A stretch of DNA of 38,369 nt from Bacillota bacterium (GTDB taxonomy: Bacteria; Bacillota; Clostridia; Peptostreptococcales; Anaerovoracaceae). Under the pieces are notes generated by a model. That model made no database searches and was not told the DNA's origin. It saw nothing but the letters and a program-made list of their open reading frames with translations. The stretch lies in contig JAAWDW010000162.1 of the NCBI GenBank assembly GCA_022793975.1, positions 1-38,369 on the forward strand. Reading direction: 5' to 3'. Positions 14,998-23,230 of the stretch are shown here, in pieces. Each line of letters starts with the position of its first letter. The stretch's first letter is position 1. Both the position numbers and the translations under genes were made by a program.

Positions 14998-16414
14998 TTG
15001 ATTTGATGCTTGATTCGATTTCACCGAGGGGGATTTGATTATAATATAAAATATAGGTACTGCGGCCTGACGCGGCAGTATCTTTTGTTTTTATATAACG
15101 AACGGGAACACCAAAGTCGGCAGCTTCTTCAGAGACCGTTTCCGGTGACTTTTGGGTTGCAATCGTAATTGTTATATTTATGCCCGATGCTGTATTTATG
15201 GGTAAGACAAAATTTTTACCGTATTTATCAATTGCAGAGAGTAATTTCTGCAGCTTCTGCGCATACAGAGTGCGCAGTTTTTTTATATTTATTTGATAAA
15301 GGCCACGTTCCATAAAAATTGCCAGCGCCAACTGCTCCGCTTTGGAGCAGGTCTGTGTGTAGTCATTTTTTATTGTTAAAAATATTTGCGCCAGCTGTTC
15401 GGGAAGTACCATATAACTGATTTTTACCGAGGAAAAAAGTGTTGATGAGAATGAGCCGAGATATATTACACGATTCTCGGAGTCAAGTCCTTGCATAGAA
15501 GGTATCGGTTTTCCTGTGTAGCGTAGCTCACTGTCGTAATCATCTTCAATAATGAAACTGCCGTTTTGTGCTGCCCAGTCAATTAGCTTATAACGGTTGC
15601 CGATAGGAATGACAGCGCCTGTGGGAAATTGGTTGCTGGGCTTTATGTAGGCTGCTGTTCTTATATTTACTGGGAGTTTTTCAATAAGTATACCATTTTC
15701 ATTTACGGCAACAGGCGTTACGGCAAAACCACGGTCATGAAAAATATGGCGCACAGGAGTGTAGCCTGGGTCTTCGACAACGATATGGTCTATGCCGTAA
15801 TTTCGTAAAATAAGTGAAAGAGAGCCTGTTATCTGTTGGGTACCAGCTCCTATGACGATTTGATCAGGAGTGCATTTTACACCGCGGGCGCTGAAAAGAT
15901 ATTTGCAGAGTTCATATCTTAGCGCAGCCTCGCCTTGAGGATCGGATTCAAACATCAGAAGATCGGCGTGTTCGGTCAGTACATGCGACATACATTTTTT
16001 CCATTTTGTAAAATCAAAGCATGAAAGGTCGTATTTATACGGCGGCATACTGTATGAAAAAGCACCTGATGTATCAGACTCCCAAACAGATGAAGCAGAT
16101 GCTACAGGCTGATTGGCGGTTTGTATTGTTTTGCCTTTCTGCTCAGGTTTCTGCGACATATTAAGTCGTACGCTTCTGATGTAATATCCCGACTGGGGTT
16201 TACTGTATATGTAGCCTTCAACTTCGAGCTGTTCATATGCGGATGCAATAGTAGTTAGACTTAGAGAAAGCGATTTGGAAAGACTGCGCAGTGACGGCAG
16301 CTTTTCACCTTCTGATATTTCTCCGCTGAGAATACTGCTTTTGATATAATCGTATAATTGCAAGTATACAGGCCGTTTTATTTCGGTGTTTAAAACAGGA
16401 ATAATTGCTTTCAT
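14975..16414 (-). CDS. MocR/PdxR-type regulator with degenerate PLP site
   Basis: A 479-residue fusion of a GntR-type winged helix (1-80; LPSLRSLSKSLSLSLTTIAS) and a class I aminotransferase-like domain (about 125-475). Family members such as PdxR and GabR bind PLP covalently and use it to sense B6 or amines. Fold residues are conserved (GAGTQQ 189-194, EDPGYTP 214-220, PSNQFPTG 259-266, EDDYDSELRY 290-299). However the Schiff-base lysine of SFSK-(S/T)-L is Ser324 (GSFSSTLFSSVKISYMVLP). Covalent PLP binding should be impossible, so it may sense something else or bind PLP non-covalently. It is divergent from an ECF transporter S component, a usual partner of PdxR-like regulators. CGGAGG precedes the ATG. 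Confidence 0.9.
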   Translation of the reverse strand: MKAIIPVLNTEIKRPVYLQLYDYIKSSILSGEISEGEKLPSLRSLSKSLSLSLTTIASAYEQLEVEGYIYSKPQSGYYIRSVRLNMSQKPEQKGKTIQTANQPVASASSVWESDTSGAFSYSMPPYKYDLSCFDFTKWKKCMSHVLTEHADLLMFESDPQGEAALRYELCKYLFSARGVKCTPDQIVIGAGTQQITGSLSLILRNYGIDHIVVEDPGYTPVRHIFHDRGFAVTPVAVNENGILIEKLPVNIRTAAYIKPSNQFPTGAVIPIGNRYKLIDWAAQNGSFIIEDDYDSELRYTGKPIPSMQGLDSENRVIYLGSFSSTLFSSVKISYMVLPEQLAQIFLTIKNDYTQTCSKAEQLALAIFMERGLYQINIKKLRTLYAQKLQKLLSAIDKYGKNFVLPINTASGINITITIATQKSPETVSEEAADFGVPVRYIKTKDTAASGRSTYILYYNQIPLGEIESSIKSIIETWKH

Positions 16415-16555
16415 AATAAATTCCTCCGGGATAAAATATTTTTAAAAATATACAACTTGATTAAAATCATAGATATAAAGCTAACGCAAACAATATATAC
16501 ACATTGCATACAGATACACAGATGAGATATCGTTTTTTCTATGCAGAAAAATATA

Positions 16556-16667
16556 TTTTTTAATAACACACTCAGCATAGCATCACATACGTATACATTG
16601 AGCAAACTGTGAACCAGTCCGCAAGTTAGTGGGATTTATGCAGATGTTATGCTGTAATTCTAAAAAA
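16556..16667 (+). repeat. Short MITE-like repeat, copy B
   Basis: Same direction as copy A. Its left end (TTAATAACACACTCAGCATA) is the reverse complement of the right end of copy A, which shows the inverted ends of the element. Its own right end is shortened. The core 16591-16653 matches copy A in about 45 of 63 positions without gaps. Confidence 0.5.
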
Positions 16668-16815
16668 TATAGGTTTTGACACAGCATAAATGCATAGCCA
16701 TATATTTGTAATAAATTGCAATGTTTTATTTATAAATGATAGATAATTACAATTTTTATAAAAATGCAGAATAAGGTGTCTATATATCAAACTGTATATT
16801 AAAAAACAATCCAAT

Positions 16816-16843
16816 TTGTCTATTTATAAATAGACACTATTAT
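16816..16843 (+). promoter_or_regulatory. ECF gene promoter overlapped by a perfect 20-base palindrome
   Basis: TGTCTATTTATAAATAGACA (16817-16836) is a perfect palindrome. It covers the -35 candidate TTGTCT (16816-16821) and the spacer to TATTAT (16838-16843). A further TGTCTAT stands 40 bases upstream at 16777 in direct orientation. Direct plus inverted half-sites fit operators of MocR-type regulators, so the divergent regulator is the likely ligand. Confidence 0.55.
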
Positions 16844-16899
16844 TGTATTATTATAGTACAAAAAAATGATGAATTCAAGTGACGGAGGAAAATTGAAAA

Positions 16900-17436
16900 A
16901 TGAAAAGTGATAAAACTGCCAAAATTGTTTTGACCGCACTGATGATGTGTTTAATAATATTATCCACTATGCTTATAAAAGTACCAATCCCTTTTACTCA
17001 GGGTTATGTGCACCTCGGTGATGCAATGATATTTTTGTCGGTATTGATTCTTGGCTGGAAGTATGGGGCTGTGGCTGCGGGTCTTGGCTCTATGCTCGGA
17101 GATATTATAGGAGGAGCTGCGGCTTGGGCTCCATGGACACTCGTAATAAAAGGTGGAATGGCACTTTTGATGGGCGTGTGTTTAAAGGGCAGCAGTTCAA
17201 AAATAAAAGAAATAATCGGGATGATATTTGCCGGAGCGTTTATGACTTTAGGATATTATGCAGCAGAAGGAGTAATGTATGGCAACTGGGTGGTTTCAGC
17301 GCTTGGAATTCCCTGGAATATAGGACAGTTTACTGTGGGAATGATTATTGCGGAAATTATGGCTGCTGCACTGTCGAAAACACCGGCGGTGAGATATTTA
17401 ACATATAAGAATGATAGTGCAGCATCCAGAATATAA
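16900..17436 (+). CDS. ECF transporter S component, possibly for a B6-type vitamin
   Basis: A 178-residue membrane protein with about five to six hydrophobic segments, including ALMMCLIILSTMLIKVPIPF, YVHLGDAMIFLSVLILGWKY and AAGLGSMLGDIIGGAAAWAP. This is the pattern of the substrate-binding S subunits of energy-coupling factor vitamin transporters. Such subunits share the ATPase and T units made elsewhere in the genome. The VHLGDA motif and the neighbouring MocR-type regulator favour pyridoxine or hydroxymethylpyrimidine uptake; the substrate is inference. ACGGAGGAAAA precedes the ATG. No terminator is obvious downstream. Confidence 0.8.
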   Translation: MKSDKTAKIVLTALMMCLIILSTMLIKVPIPFTQGYVHLGDAMIFLSVLILGWKYGAVAAGLGSMLGDIIGGAAAWAPWTLVIKGGMALLMGVCLKGSSSKIKEIIGMIFAGAFMTLGYYAAEGVMYGNWVVSALGIPWNIGQFTVGMIIAEIMAAALSKTPAVRYLTYKNDSAASRI

Positions 17437-17520
17437 AATCCGACTTGATGCAAATTTTAAATTGGAAAACTTATAAATTTTGAATATTGCAAATATGGAA
17501 TTAGATGTACAAATGCGGGC

Positions 17521-17599
17521 GCGCTTACTAAGGTTCTGGTTTACATTTCGTTCAAGATATACGGATGTTATTTTATATTCTGAGTGTATTATTAAAAAG
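17521..17599 (-). repeat. Diverged copy C of the short repeat
   Basis: The right end, GAGTGTATTATTAAAAAG, closely matches the right end of copy A (GAGTGTGTTATTAAAAAG). The CTTACTAAG core appears inverted relative to copy A. The left end is not clear. Similarity is lower than between A and B. Confidence 0.35.
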
Positions 17600-17639
17600 C
17601 AGGCATTAATGTGTTAGCATTTGTTATATTAGTTTTGTG

Positions 17640-18863
17640 TTAAATGAGATCGTTAGCTGTAATGTAGCGCGCGGATGCAAGTTCTTCCGCAAGAAATTTG
17701 TGCACGGCGCGTGAAGCAAGAACCTGATTAAAATCGTCTTTTTTCAGTTCATCCGCGATCATAATAACGATAGTTTTGCGGCTTAGTTTTTTGCTGAGAA
17801 GTTCAAATGTTTCCGCAGCAAATAATTTGAAAGGTCGCGACTCTCTCAAGGTTTTGTTATCTTGTTTCAGAAGCTCACGCTTCATTATGCTTTTTTGCTC
17901 CTTAATTTTTTCGGAAAGTGCCGAATTTAAAGATTCGCGTGTGTATATAAGTGTTGGATCAAGTTCAAATATTTTGGCGGCGGTATCAGCCGCACGAAGT
18001 GTTTTTTGGTCAAAAATTCTGTGCGGAAATGCATAAAAATTCCCGCTGAAAATGTCAAAAGTCTTCATAGTATCAAGATATCCCAGGCGTATAAGCCTTT
18101 TAGCGTTGTCTTTGTTGAACACAAGTACACTGCCCATATCCCATGGGCAGGATATCATAGTTACTTTATCTGCAACGATTTTTGCCTGTTTAAGCTTGTC
18201 CCTGCGGAGGACACCGGCGGCATTGAGATTTACGGCAATTATATTTGATGCCCCTTTTTTAAGAGCGAGTTCGATAGGCACAACATCGGCAAAGCCTCCG
18301 TCAATGTATTCCGTTTCATCGATTTTATGCGGCTGTACTGCCGGTGCAATTGCCGAACTGGCTATAATGTAATCTATAAGTTTTCCCTGCGGAATCTCTT
18401 CTTTGTATAAATATCGGAGTGTGAGCATAGGCAGTTCGACGGCAGTAAGCCCGTATTCAATAGGTGAGCGACGTATGGCGTCTTCATCAATGTACTTTTC
18501 AAGAATTGCGGCAAGACCGTCAGGCGCGGCACCGCCGCTTTTGATTATTTCTTTGGCATATGCTTTGGCTTCTTCGAGAGGTATACCGGCAATATCGAAA
18601 GAAACCGATGAATTTTTTTTGGCAGCAGGCTTTTGAATATCCACGTTAAAAATCATTTCTGTATTAAGTTCCTGCCATAATTTTACCGCAAGATCAAATT
18701 CGTCCTGAAGTATGACAGCACCGTTTATGGAACCGACAGAAGTGCCGCAGACTATATCAAGTTTGATACCAAGCTCGCGGAGTGCTTGCCAAACACCAAT
18801 TTCATAAGCTCCTCTTGAACCTCCGCCTCCGAGAACAAGAGCGGTTTTTTTATTTTTTGCCAT
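17640..18863 (-). CDS. Patatin-like phospholipase
   Basis: A 407-residue cytoplasmic-looking protein without signal peptide. The patatin domain has the oxyanion motif GGGGSRG (12-18), the nucleophile S42 in GTSVG and the catalytic D188 in DGG, giving the Ser-Asp dyad of this acyl hydrolase family. The C-terminal 150 or so residues (from about 255) are mostly helical, charged and unassigned. The enzyme probably cleaves fatty acids from membrane lipids; the natural substrate is unknown. I chose the ATG at 18863 with AAGGAGG seven bases upstream. A TTG six bases earlier is less likely. It stands alone between convergent and divergent neighbours. Confidence 0.85.
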   Translation of the reverse strand: MAKNKKTALVLGGGGSRGAYEIGVWQALRELGIKLDIVCGTSVGSINGAVILQDEFDLAVKLWQELNTEMIFNVDIQKPAAKKNSSVSFDIAGIPLEEAKAYAKEIIKSGGAAPDGLAAILEKYIDEDAIRRSPIEYGLTAVELPMLTLRYLYKEEIPQGKLIDYIIASSAIAPAVQPHKIDETEYIDGGFADVVPIELALKKGASNIIAVNLNAAGVLRRDKLKQAKIVADKVTMISCPWDMGSVLVFNKDNAKRLIRLGYLDTMKTFDIFSGNFYAFPHRIFDQKTLRAADTAAKIFELDPTLIYTRESLNSALSEKIKEQKSIMKRELLKQDNKTLRESRPFKLFAAETFELLSKKLSRKTIVIMIADELKKDDFNQVLASRAVHKFLAEELASARYITANDLI

Positions 18864-18986
18864 AATCAATCCTCCTTGCTTGTATTAAAGTTATTTTACT
18901 AAAAAAGAGCAAAAAATACAACGTATATGAAATGGGATTTAATGTGAACGTCATATATAAAAAGCGAAAAAAGTAAAATTTACATA

Positions 18987-19015
18987 TTGAACATACGTTC
19001 TGAAAATGGTACAAT
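18987..19015 (+). promoter_or_regulatory. SOS-type promoter with LexA box
   Basis: TTGAAC (18987-18992), a 17-base spacer and TACAAT (19010-19015) form the promoter of the radical SAM pair. GAACATACGTTC (18989-19000) matches the GAAC-N4-GTTC core of the Gram-positive LexA box and overlaps the -35. A degenerate second site, AAAC-N4-GTTCG, lies at 19018-19030. This predicts repression by LexA and induction by DNA damage. Confidence 0.7.
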
Positions 19016-19117
19016 ATAAACATAAGTTCGATAAAAGCATAAACATTTGATAATTGACGTTTGCTTAAGTCGGATATATAAATTTAAAGCGGATTGTGAT
19101 GCGGGAGATAAGGTTGT

Positions 19118-20620
19118 ATGGATATATATGAAAAGCTGGAAATTTTAGCGGACAGTGCAAAGTTTGATGTATCGTGCTCTACCAGCGGAACAAAAAGATC
19201 GAATAATGGGAAAATAGGTAATGTAGTACAGGAAGGAATCTGTCATGCATGGTCGGCAGACGGCAGATGTATATCGCTGCTTAAAGTCCTGTTTTCAAAT
19301 AAATGTGTGTACGACTGTCAGTATTGCGTAAACAGGCGCAGTACCGACTGCCGCCGCGCTGCTTTTGAGCCGGAAGAAATTGCGAAACTTACCATAGAAT
19401 TTTACAGACGCAATTATATAGAAGGTCTTTTTTTATCATCGGCGGTTGAAATTTCTCCTGATTATACAATGGAACGTATGATTGAAGCACTGCGAATTTT
19501 AAGATATGATTATGGATTTGCGGGATATATCCATGCAAAAATAATTCCGGGAGCTTCACCAGAACTCGTTGAAAAAATCGGCTGTATTGCGGACAGGCTT
19601 TCCGTGAATATAGAGCTTCCTACCGAGAAAAGCTTGAAATTACTCGCACCGCAGAAAAAGGCCGATGAAATATTCAAGCCAATGAAACAGATTACAAATA
19701 CTCTGATTGAAAGAAACGGTCTTATTGGGCCGGGAACGATGTTTAAAGGCCAGAAGCTGAATACAGATGAGCATTATATAAAAAATGCGGGAATGAAACT
19801 CGAAGACAGTGCGGATAAGTATGGTAAGACTGCGTTTTTAAAACCGATATCTGCAGATAGATTTGCTGTGAGCGCATCTTTGGCTGACAATACTTCGGCG
19901 GTATCAAGTGTATTATCACGCGGACACAGTAAAAATAATTTGTTTGCACCCGCAGGGCAGACTACGCAAATGATTATAGGCGCCAGTGGAGAAACAGACC
20001 GTCAGATACTTAAACTTTCTGAAGATATGTACAGAATATTTAAAATGAAACGTGTATTTTTCAGTGCGTATATAGCGGTCAGTGATTCACCCGTTCTTCC
20101 CGATGCAGGTTCAGCACCGCCGCTTGCCCGTGAACATCGTATGTATCAGGCCGACTGGCTTTTGCGCTTTTATGGATTTAAAGTTGACGAGCTTTTAGAT
20201 GACGAGCATCCGTTCCTCGATCCGGAGCTTGATCCTAAGGTGTCATGGGCACTTCGTAATATACACAGATTTCCTATGGAAGTAAATAAAGCATCTTTGG
20301 AAGAACTGCTGAGAATTCCGGGTATAGGTGTAAAATCGGCATACAGAATTTTGCGTCAGAGACGTGTTTCTTCAGTGAAGTATGAAGATCTTAGGAAGAT
20401 GGGAGTAGCGCTTAAGCGCACTAAATATTTTTTGACATGCGCAGGCAAATATTACGGAACTGCCCGCTTTGAGCCTGAGGATATCAGAGGAGATATGCTT
20501 GGAATAAATGAAGAAGAGCAGCTTTCAATGTTTGCTCCGACAGGAAAACAAATTGCACGCGGCGCAAATCCGTGGAATAATGTGGCGAAAGACAAAGCTG
20601 CAGTAATTACGGGGCTTTAG
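19118..20620 (+). CDS. Radical SAM protein with helix-hairpin-helix end, putative DNA repair/modification
   Basis: A 500-residue protein. The radical SAM iron-sulphur motif CX3CX2C is C63, C67 and C70 (NKCVYDCQYCVNRR). Near 388-440 a helix-hairpin-helix DNA-binding motif follows (NKASLEELLRIPGIGVKSAY). It matches the known but uncharacterised family annotated as 'putative DNA modification/repair radical SAM protein' (TIGR03916-like). Its next gene, nine bases downstream, is the partner that nearly always accompanies it. The reaction is unknown. The LexA box in its promoter supports a role in the response to DNA damage. A stretch at about 225-275 looks low in conservation and may be an insertion. 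The ATG at 19118 has a weak ribosome binding site (GGGAGATAAGG). Confidence 0.9.
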   Translation: MDIYEKLEILADSAKFDVSCSTSGTKRSNNGKIGNVVQEGICHAWSADGRCISLLKVLFSNKCVYDCQYCVNRRSTDCRRAAFEPEEIAKLTIEFYRRNYIEGLFLSSAVEISPDYTMERMIEALRILRYDYGFAGYIHAKIIPGASPELVEKIGCIADRLSVNIELPTEKSLKLLAPQKKADEIFKPMKQITNTLIERNGLIGPGTMFKGQKLNTDEHYIKNAGMKLEDSADKYGKTAFLKPISADRFAVSASLADNTSAVSSVLSRGHSKNNLFAPAGQTTQMIIGASGETDRQILKLSEDMYRIFKMKRVFFSAYIAVSDSPVLPDAGSAPPLAREHRMYQADWLLRFYGFKVDELLDDEHPFLDPELDPKVSWALRNIHRFPMEVNKASLEELLRIPGIGVKSAYRILRQRRVSSVKYEDLRKMGVALKRTKYFLTCAGKYYGTARFEPEDIRGDMLGINEEEQLSMFAPTGKQIARGANPWNNVAKDKAAVITGL

Positions 20621-20629
20621 GGGGATAAA

Positions 20630-21367
20630 ATGGCAGAGTATTTATATGATGGGACTTTCGAAGGTTTTTTGTGTTGTGTATATGCACATTATTATAACGA
20701 AAAAGCAACATCAATAGCTGTTAAGGGAGATATGACGCAGATTGCATTTTTTGATGAACCTTATGAAATAAAAACGGATGGCAAAAAAGCAGAAATTGTA
20801 TATCATGCGATAGAAAATAAACTTTCGACGTTTGATCTGCGGCGCACATATCGTATTTTTCTTGCTGAGGTGCAGGGAAAAGAAATGGTCCTTCTCAATT
20901 ATCTGCGGTTTGGCTTTATAAAAGGACCCTCGGTATCTTCATATCACGGTTTTTCCATAGTACGTGCCGCCGAACTTTTGGAAAAAAAGGTGACAATGGA
21001 GTCAAACCGCTTTAGAGAGCTTTTGCGATTTTCGGTACTTGAAAACGATATTCTTTATGCTGAAATAGAACCGGATAATAATATACTTGAACTTCTCGGA
21101 CCGCATTACAGCGACAGATATAAGAATAATCCTTTTATTATACATGATATTAAACGAGATCGTGCACTCATCGCAGCGGGTGGAAAGTGGTATATATCGG
21201 CGTTTACAAAAGACAATCTGCCCGGATATCACACAGATGAATTTGATTTTCGCAGACTTTGGAAAAATTACTTTGAAAAGATAGCTATAAAAGAAAGGAC
21301 CAATCCACGCTGTCAGAAAAATTTTATGCCGGTACGTTATTGGAAGCATTTGACCGAAATGCAGTAA
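20630..21367 (+). CDS. Partner of the radical SAM protein (TIGR03915-type, putative DNA metabolism)
   Basis: A 245-residue soluble protein of a family found as neighbour of the radical SAM protein above, recognisable by its start (YLYDGTFEGFLCCVYAHY) and its end (RTNPRCQKNFMPVRYWKHLTE). The central part (SVLENDILYAEIEPDNNILE, HYSDRYKNNPFIIHDIKRDR) belongs to the same family. Its biochemical activity is not known; it has been grouped with DNA repair by association. It shares the LexA-type promoter at 18987. The ribosome binding site is AGGGGGA. Confidence 0.85.
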   Translation: MAEYLYDGTFEGFLCCVYAHYYNEKATSIAVKGDMTQIAFFDEPYEIKTDGKKAEIVYHAIENKLSTFDLRRTYRIFLAEVQGKEMVLLNYLRFGFIKGPSVSSYHGFSIVRAAELLEKKVTMESNRFRELLRFSVLENDILYAEIEPDNNILELLGPHYSDRYKNNPFIIHDIKRDRALIAAGGKWYISAFTKDNLPGYHTDEFDFRRLWKNYFEKIAIKERTNPRCQKNFMPVRYWKHLTEMQ

Positions 21368-21396
21368 AAATAAAATTGATAATATTATTGAGCTTC

Positions 21397-21430
21397 AAAT
21401 ACATGCTGTATTTTCTGTCTGCTTTTTATT
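21397..21430 (+). terminator. Weak candidate terminator after the radical SAM pair
   Basis: AAATACA (21397-21403) and TGTATTT (21407-21413) form a seven-pair stem with loop TGC, followed by a T-rich but interrupted tail. The stem is AT-rich, so confidence is low. Confidence 0.3.
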
Positions 21431-21458
21431 GTCCGTCGCTTCTCAATTGTGATACAAT
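21429..21458 (+). promoter_or_regulatory. Candidate promoter of the sir2-surE unit
   Basis: TTGTCC (21429-21434), an 18-base spacer and TACAAT (21453-21458), 42 bases before the chosen start at 21500. Confidence 0.5.
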
Positions 21459-21499
21459 TAAAAAAGGAAACGAAAAACAGGGAGTATAAGGAGAGCAAT

Positions 21500-22231
21500 A
21501 TGGACAAAAGAGTAAGAGAAATAATAGATAAGAGCAAGAAAGTTGTATTTTTCGGTGGTGCCGGAGTATCGACCGAAAGCAATATACCCGATTTCAGATC
21601 CGAGACGGGACTTTACAATGCGATGCAGAATTATGGATATTCTCCGGAAGAAATGCTGTCATATGATTTTTATCAGAGCAAAAGGGAATTATTTTTTGAT
21701 TATTATAAAAACAATTTGATATATAAGGATGCAAAGCCAAACAAAGCGCACATCGCACTTGCGCGCCTCGAAAGCGAAGGCAGGCTTCTTTCTATTGTGA
21801 CACAGAATATAGATGGGCTGCATCAGGCAGCGGGAAGCAGGAGAGTGCATGAACTTCATGGCTCTGTTATGCGCAATTACTGCACAAGCTGTCATGCATT
21901 TTATGATCTTGATTATATAATGGACAAAAAGCATTGTGCGGACGGGAGCAATGTTCCTGTATGCGAAATATGCGGCGCGCCTGTTAAGCCGGATGTTGTG
22001 CTGTACGGCGAAGCTTTAAATGATGATACTATACGCGAAGCAGTTTCGGACATCTCATCAGCAGATTGTCTTATTATCGGCGGCACCTCTTTAGTGGTAT
22101 ATCCGGCGGCAGGATTCATAAACTATTTCAATGGGGATAATATGATTCTTATTAACAAAACAGCTACGGCTTATGACGGAAAGGCAAATCTTGTTATTTA
22201 CGATTCTATAGGCAAGGTGCTCGGTGACTGA
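21500..22231 (+). CDS. cobB: Sir2-family NAD-dependent protein deacylase
   Basis: A 243-residue sirtuin. The NAD site GAGVSTESNIPDFRS (20-34), TQNID (101-105), catalytic H120 (HELHGS) and the four zinc cysteines C128, C131, C155 and C158 are all present. It should remove acetyl or other acyl groups from lysines, releasing nicotinamide and O-acyl-ADP-ribose. It probably links protein acylation to NAD supply in the cytoplasm. I start at ATG 21500 with AAGGAGAG upstream; the in-frame ATG at 21449 lies inside the promoter region and would add 17 charged residues. surE follows 14 bases downstream, so both are likely one transcript. Confidence 0.93.
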   Translation: MDKRVREIIDKSKKVVFFGGAGVSTESNIPDFRSETGLYNAMQNYGYSPEEMLSYDFYQSKRELFFDYYKNNLIYKDAKPNKAHIALARLESEGRLLSIVTQNIDGLHQAAGSRRVHELHGSVMRNYCTSCHAFYDLDYIMDKKHCADGSNVPVCEICGAPVKPDVVLYGEALNDDTIREAVSDISSADCLIIGGTSLVVYPAAGFINYFNGDNMILINKTATAYDGKANLVIYDSIGKVLGD

Positions 22232-22245
22232 AAGGGGAATACATA

Positions 22246-23082
22246 ATGAGGATTTTGGTATCAAATGATGACGGGATAAATGCAAGGGGAATACACGAAT
22301 TGGTAGCAGCGCTTTCAAATGTGGCAGAAGTGTATGTAAGTGCGCCTCATATTCAGAGAAGCGCGGCCGGACACGGTATGACGCTTACGGGAAGCCTCTT
22401 TGTGAGAGAAACAGCATTTGCAGGAGCGGTTAAAGCGTATGAAGTTTCAGGGACTCCCGCGGACTGTGTAAAAGTAGGAATATATCTTCTCAAAGAACAG
22501 GGGATTGAAATAGATATGGTGTTTTCAGGCATTAATCACGGCGGTAATCTGGGAACAGATACGCTGTATTCCGGAACTGTATCTGCGGCGCTTGAGGGAA
22601 ATTTGAAAGGTTATCCGGCTGTTGCAGTATCAGTGGATCTTGCGGGAAGCAAAGATGAACCGCAGCATTTTGAATATGCGGCGCAGCTTGCTGTTAAATT
22701 TGCAAAGTGGGGATTCGGCGAAAATAAAGATGCGAAGGAGGAGAAAGGCGGTTTTTCTAAGTTTGGCAGGAATATAACGCTTAGTATAAATGTACCTAAT
22801 CTTCCGGCGGCAGATATAAAAGGTGTGAAGACAGGAATACTTGCTAAAAGAGCATATCTTGATAATTATACAAACGCAGCGGAAGCGGGATCATATGCTG
22901 AAGACGGAAAAACGGAGTATACTTACGGAGGTACTTTGGTTAATATGAAATATGTGCCTGATAATTGCGATGTAGGGTTTATAGCAAAAGGATATGCAAC
23001 CGTAACGCCGCTGAAAACAGATCTTACGGATTATGAACTTATAGATGATATTTCGGCAATTACAGACATTATAACAGAGTAA
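22246..23082 (+). CDS. surE: 5'-nucleotidase SurE
   Basis: A 278-residue metal-dependent phosphatase acting on nucleoside 5'-monophosphates. It has the N-terminal SNDDGINARGI motif with the metal-binding D8 and D9, then SAPHIQRSAAGHG, the SGTPADCVK motif and the FSGINHGGNLGTDTLYSGTV segment that completes the site. It is somewhat longer than E. coli SurE (253) owing to a charged loop near 160-175 (GENKDAKEEKGG). It follows the sirtuin gene by 14 bases. Confidence 0.93.
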   Translation: MRILVSNDDGINARGIHELVAALSNVAEVYVSAPHIQRSAAGHGMTLTGSLFVRETAFAGAVKAYEVSGTPADCVKVGIYLLKEQGIEIDMVFSGINHGGNLGTDTLYSGTVSAALEGNLKGYPAVAVSVDLAGSKDEPQHFEYAAQLAVKFAKWGFGENKDAKEEKGGFSKFGRNITLSINVPNLPAADIKGVKTGILAKRAYLDNYTNAAEAGSYAEDGKTEYTYGGTLVNMKYVPDNCDVGFIAKGYATVTPLKTDLTDYELIDDISAITDIITE

Positions 23083-23104
23083 TTAACTTGTATGACAAAA
23101 AAGT

Positions 23105-23126
23105 TGTTAAATTATTAACATTTTTT
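23105..23126 (+). terminator. AT-rich terminator after surE
   Basis: TGTTAA (23105-23110) and TTAACA (23115-23120) with loop ATTA, followed by six T. The stem is weak but the T-run is good and the place, 23 bases after the stop, is right. Confidence 0.45.
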
Positions 23127-23147
23127 CGCGAAAACTATTGCAATTAT

Positions 23148-23176
23148 TTTTGCTTATGTTATGATGTTAGTATAAT
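23148..23176 (+). promoter_or_regulatory. Candidate promoter of the thiolase gene
   Basis: A perfect TATAAT stands at 23171-23176, with TTTTGC (23148-23153) 17 bases upstream as a poor -35. The codon bias of the gene suggests strong expression, so an activator or a non-standard -35 is possible. Confidence 0.45.
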
Positions 23177-23230
23177 ACTAAAAAACTGGTTATTATTAAG
23201 TACAATAATATGTTTTAGGAGGATCAGAAA

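Larger units (their letters stand above)
16415..16899. other. Divergent intergenic region between MocR-type and ECF genes
   Basis: This 485-base very AT-rich stretch contains repeat copy B (16556-16667), a TGTCTAT half-site at 16777, the 20-base palindrome at 16817-16836 and the ECF promoter. Codons can be read through parts of it, but no open frame looks like a gene. Confidence 0.6.

Noticed and set aside
16411-16605. Minus-strand 64-residue Cys-rich open frame upstream of the MocR-type gene
   Set aside because: Lies across repeat copy B and AT-rich DNA and has no clear ribosome binding site.
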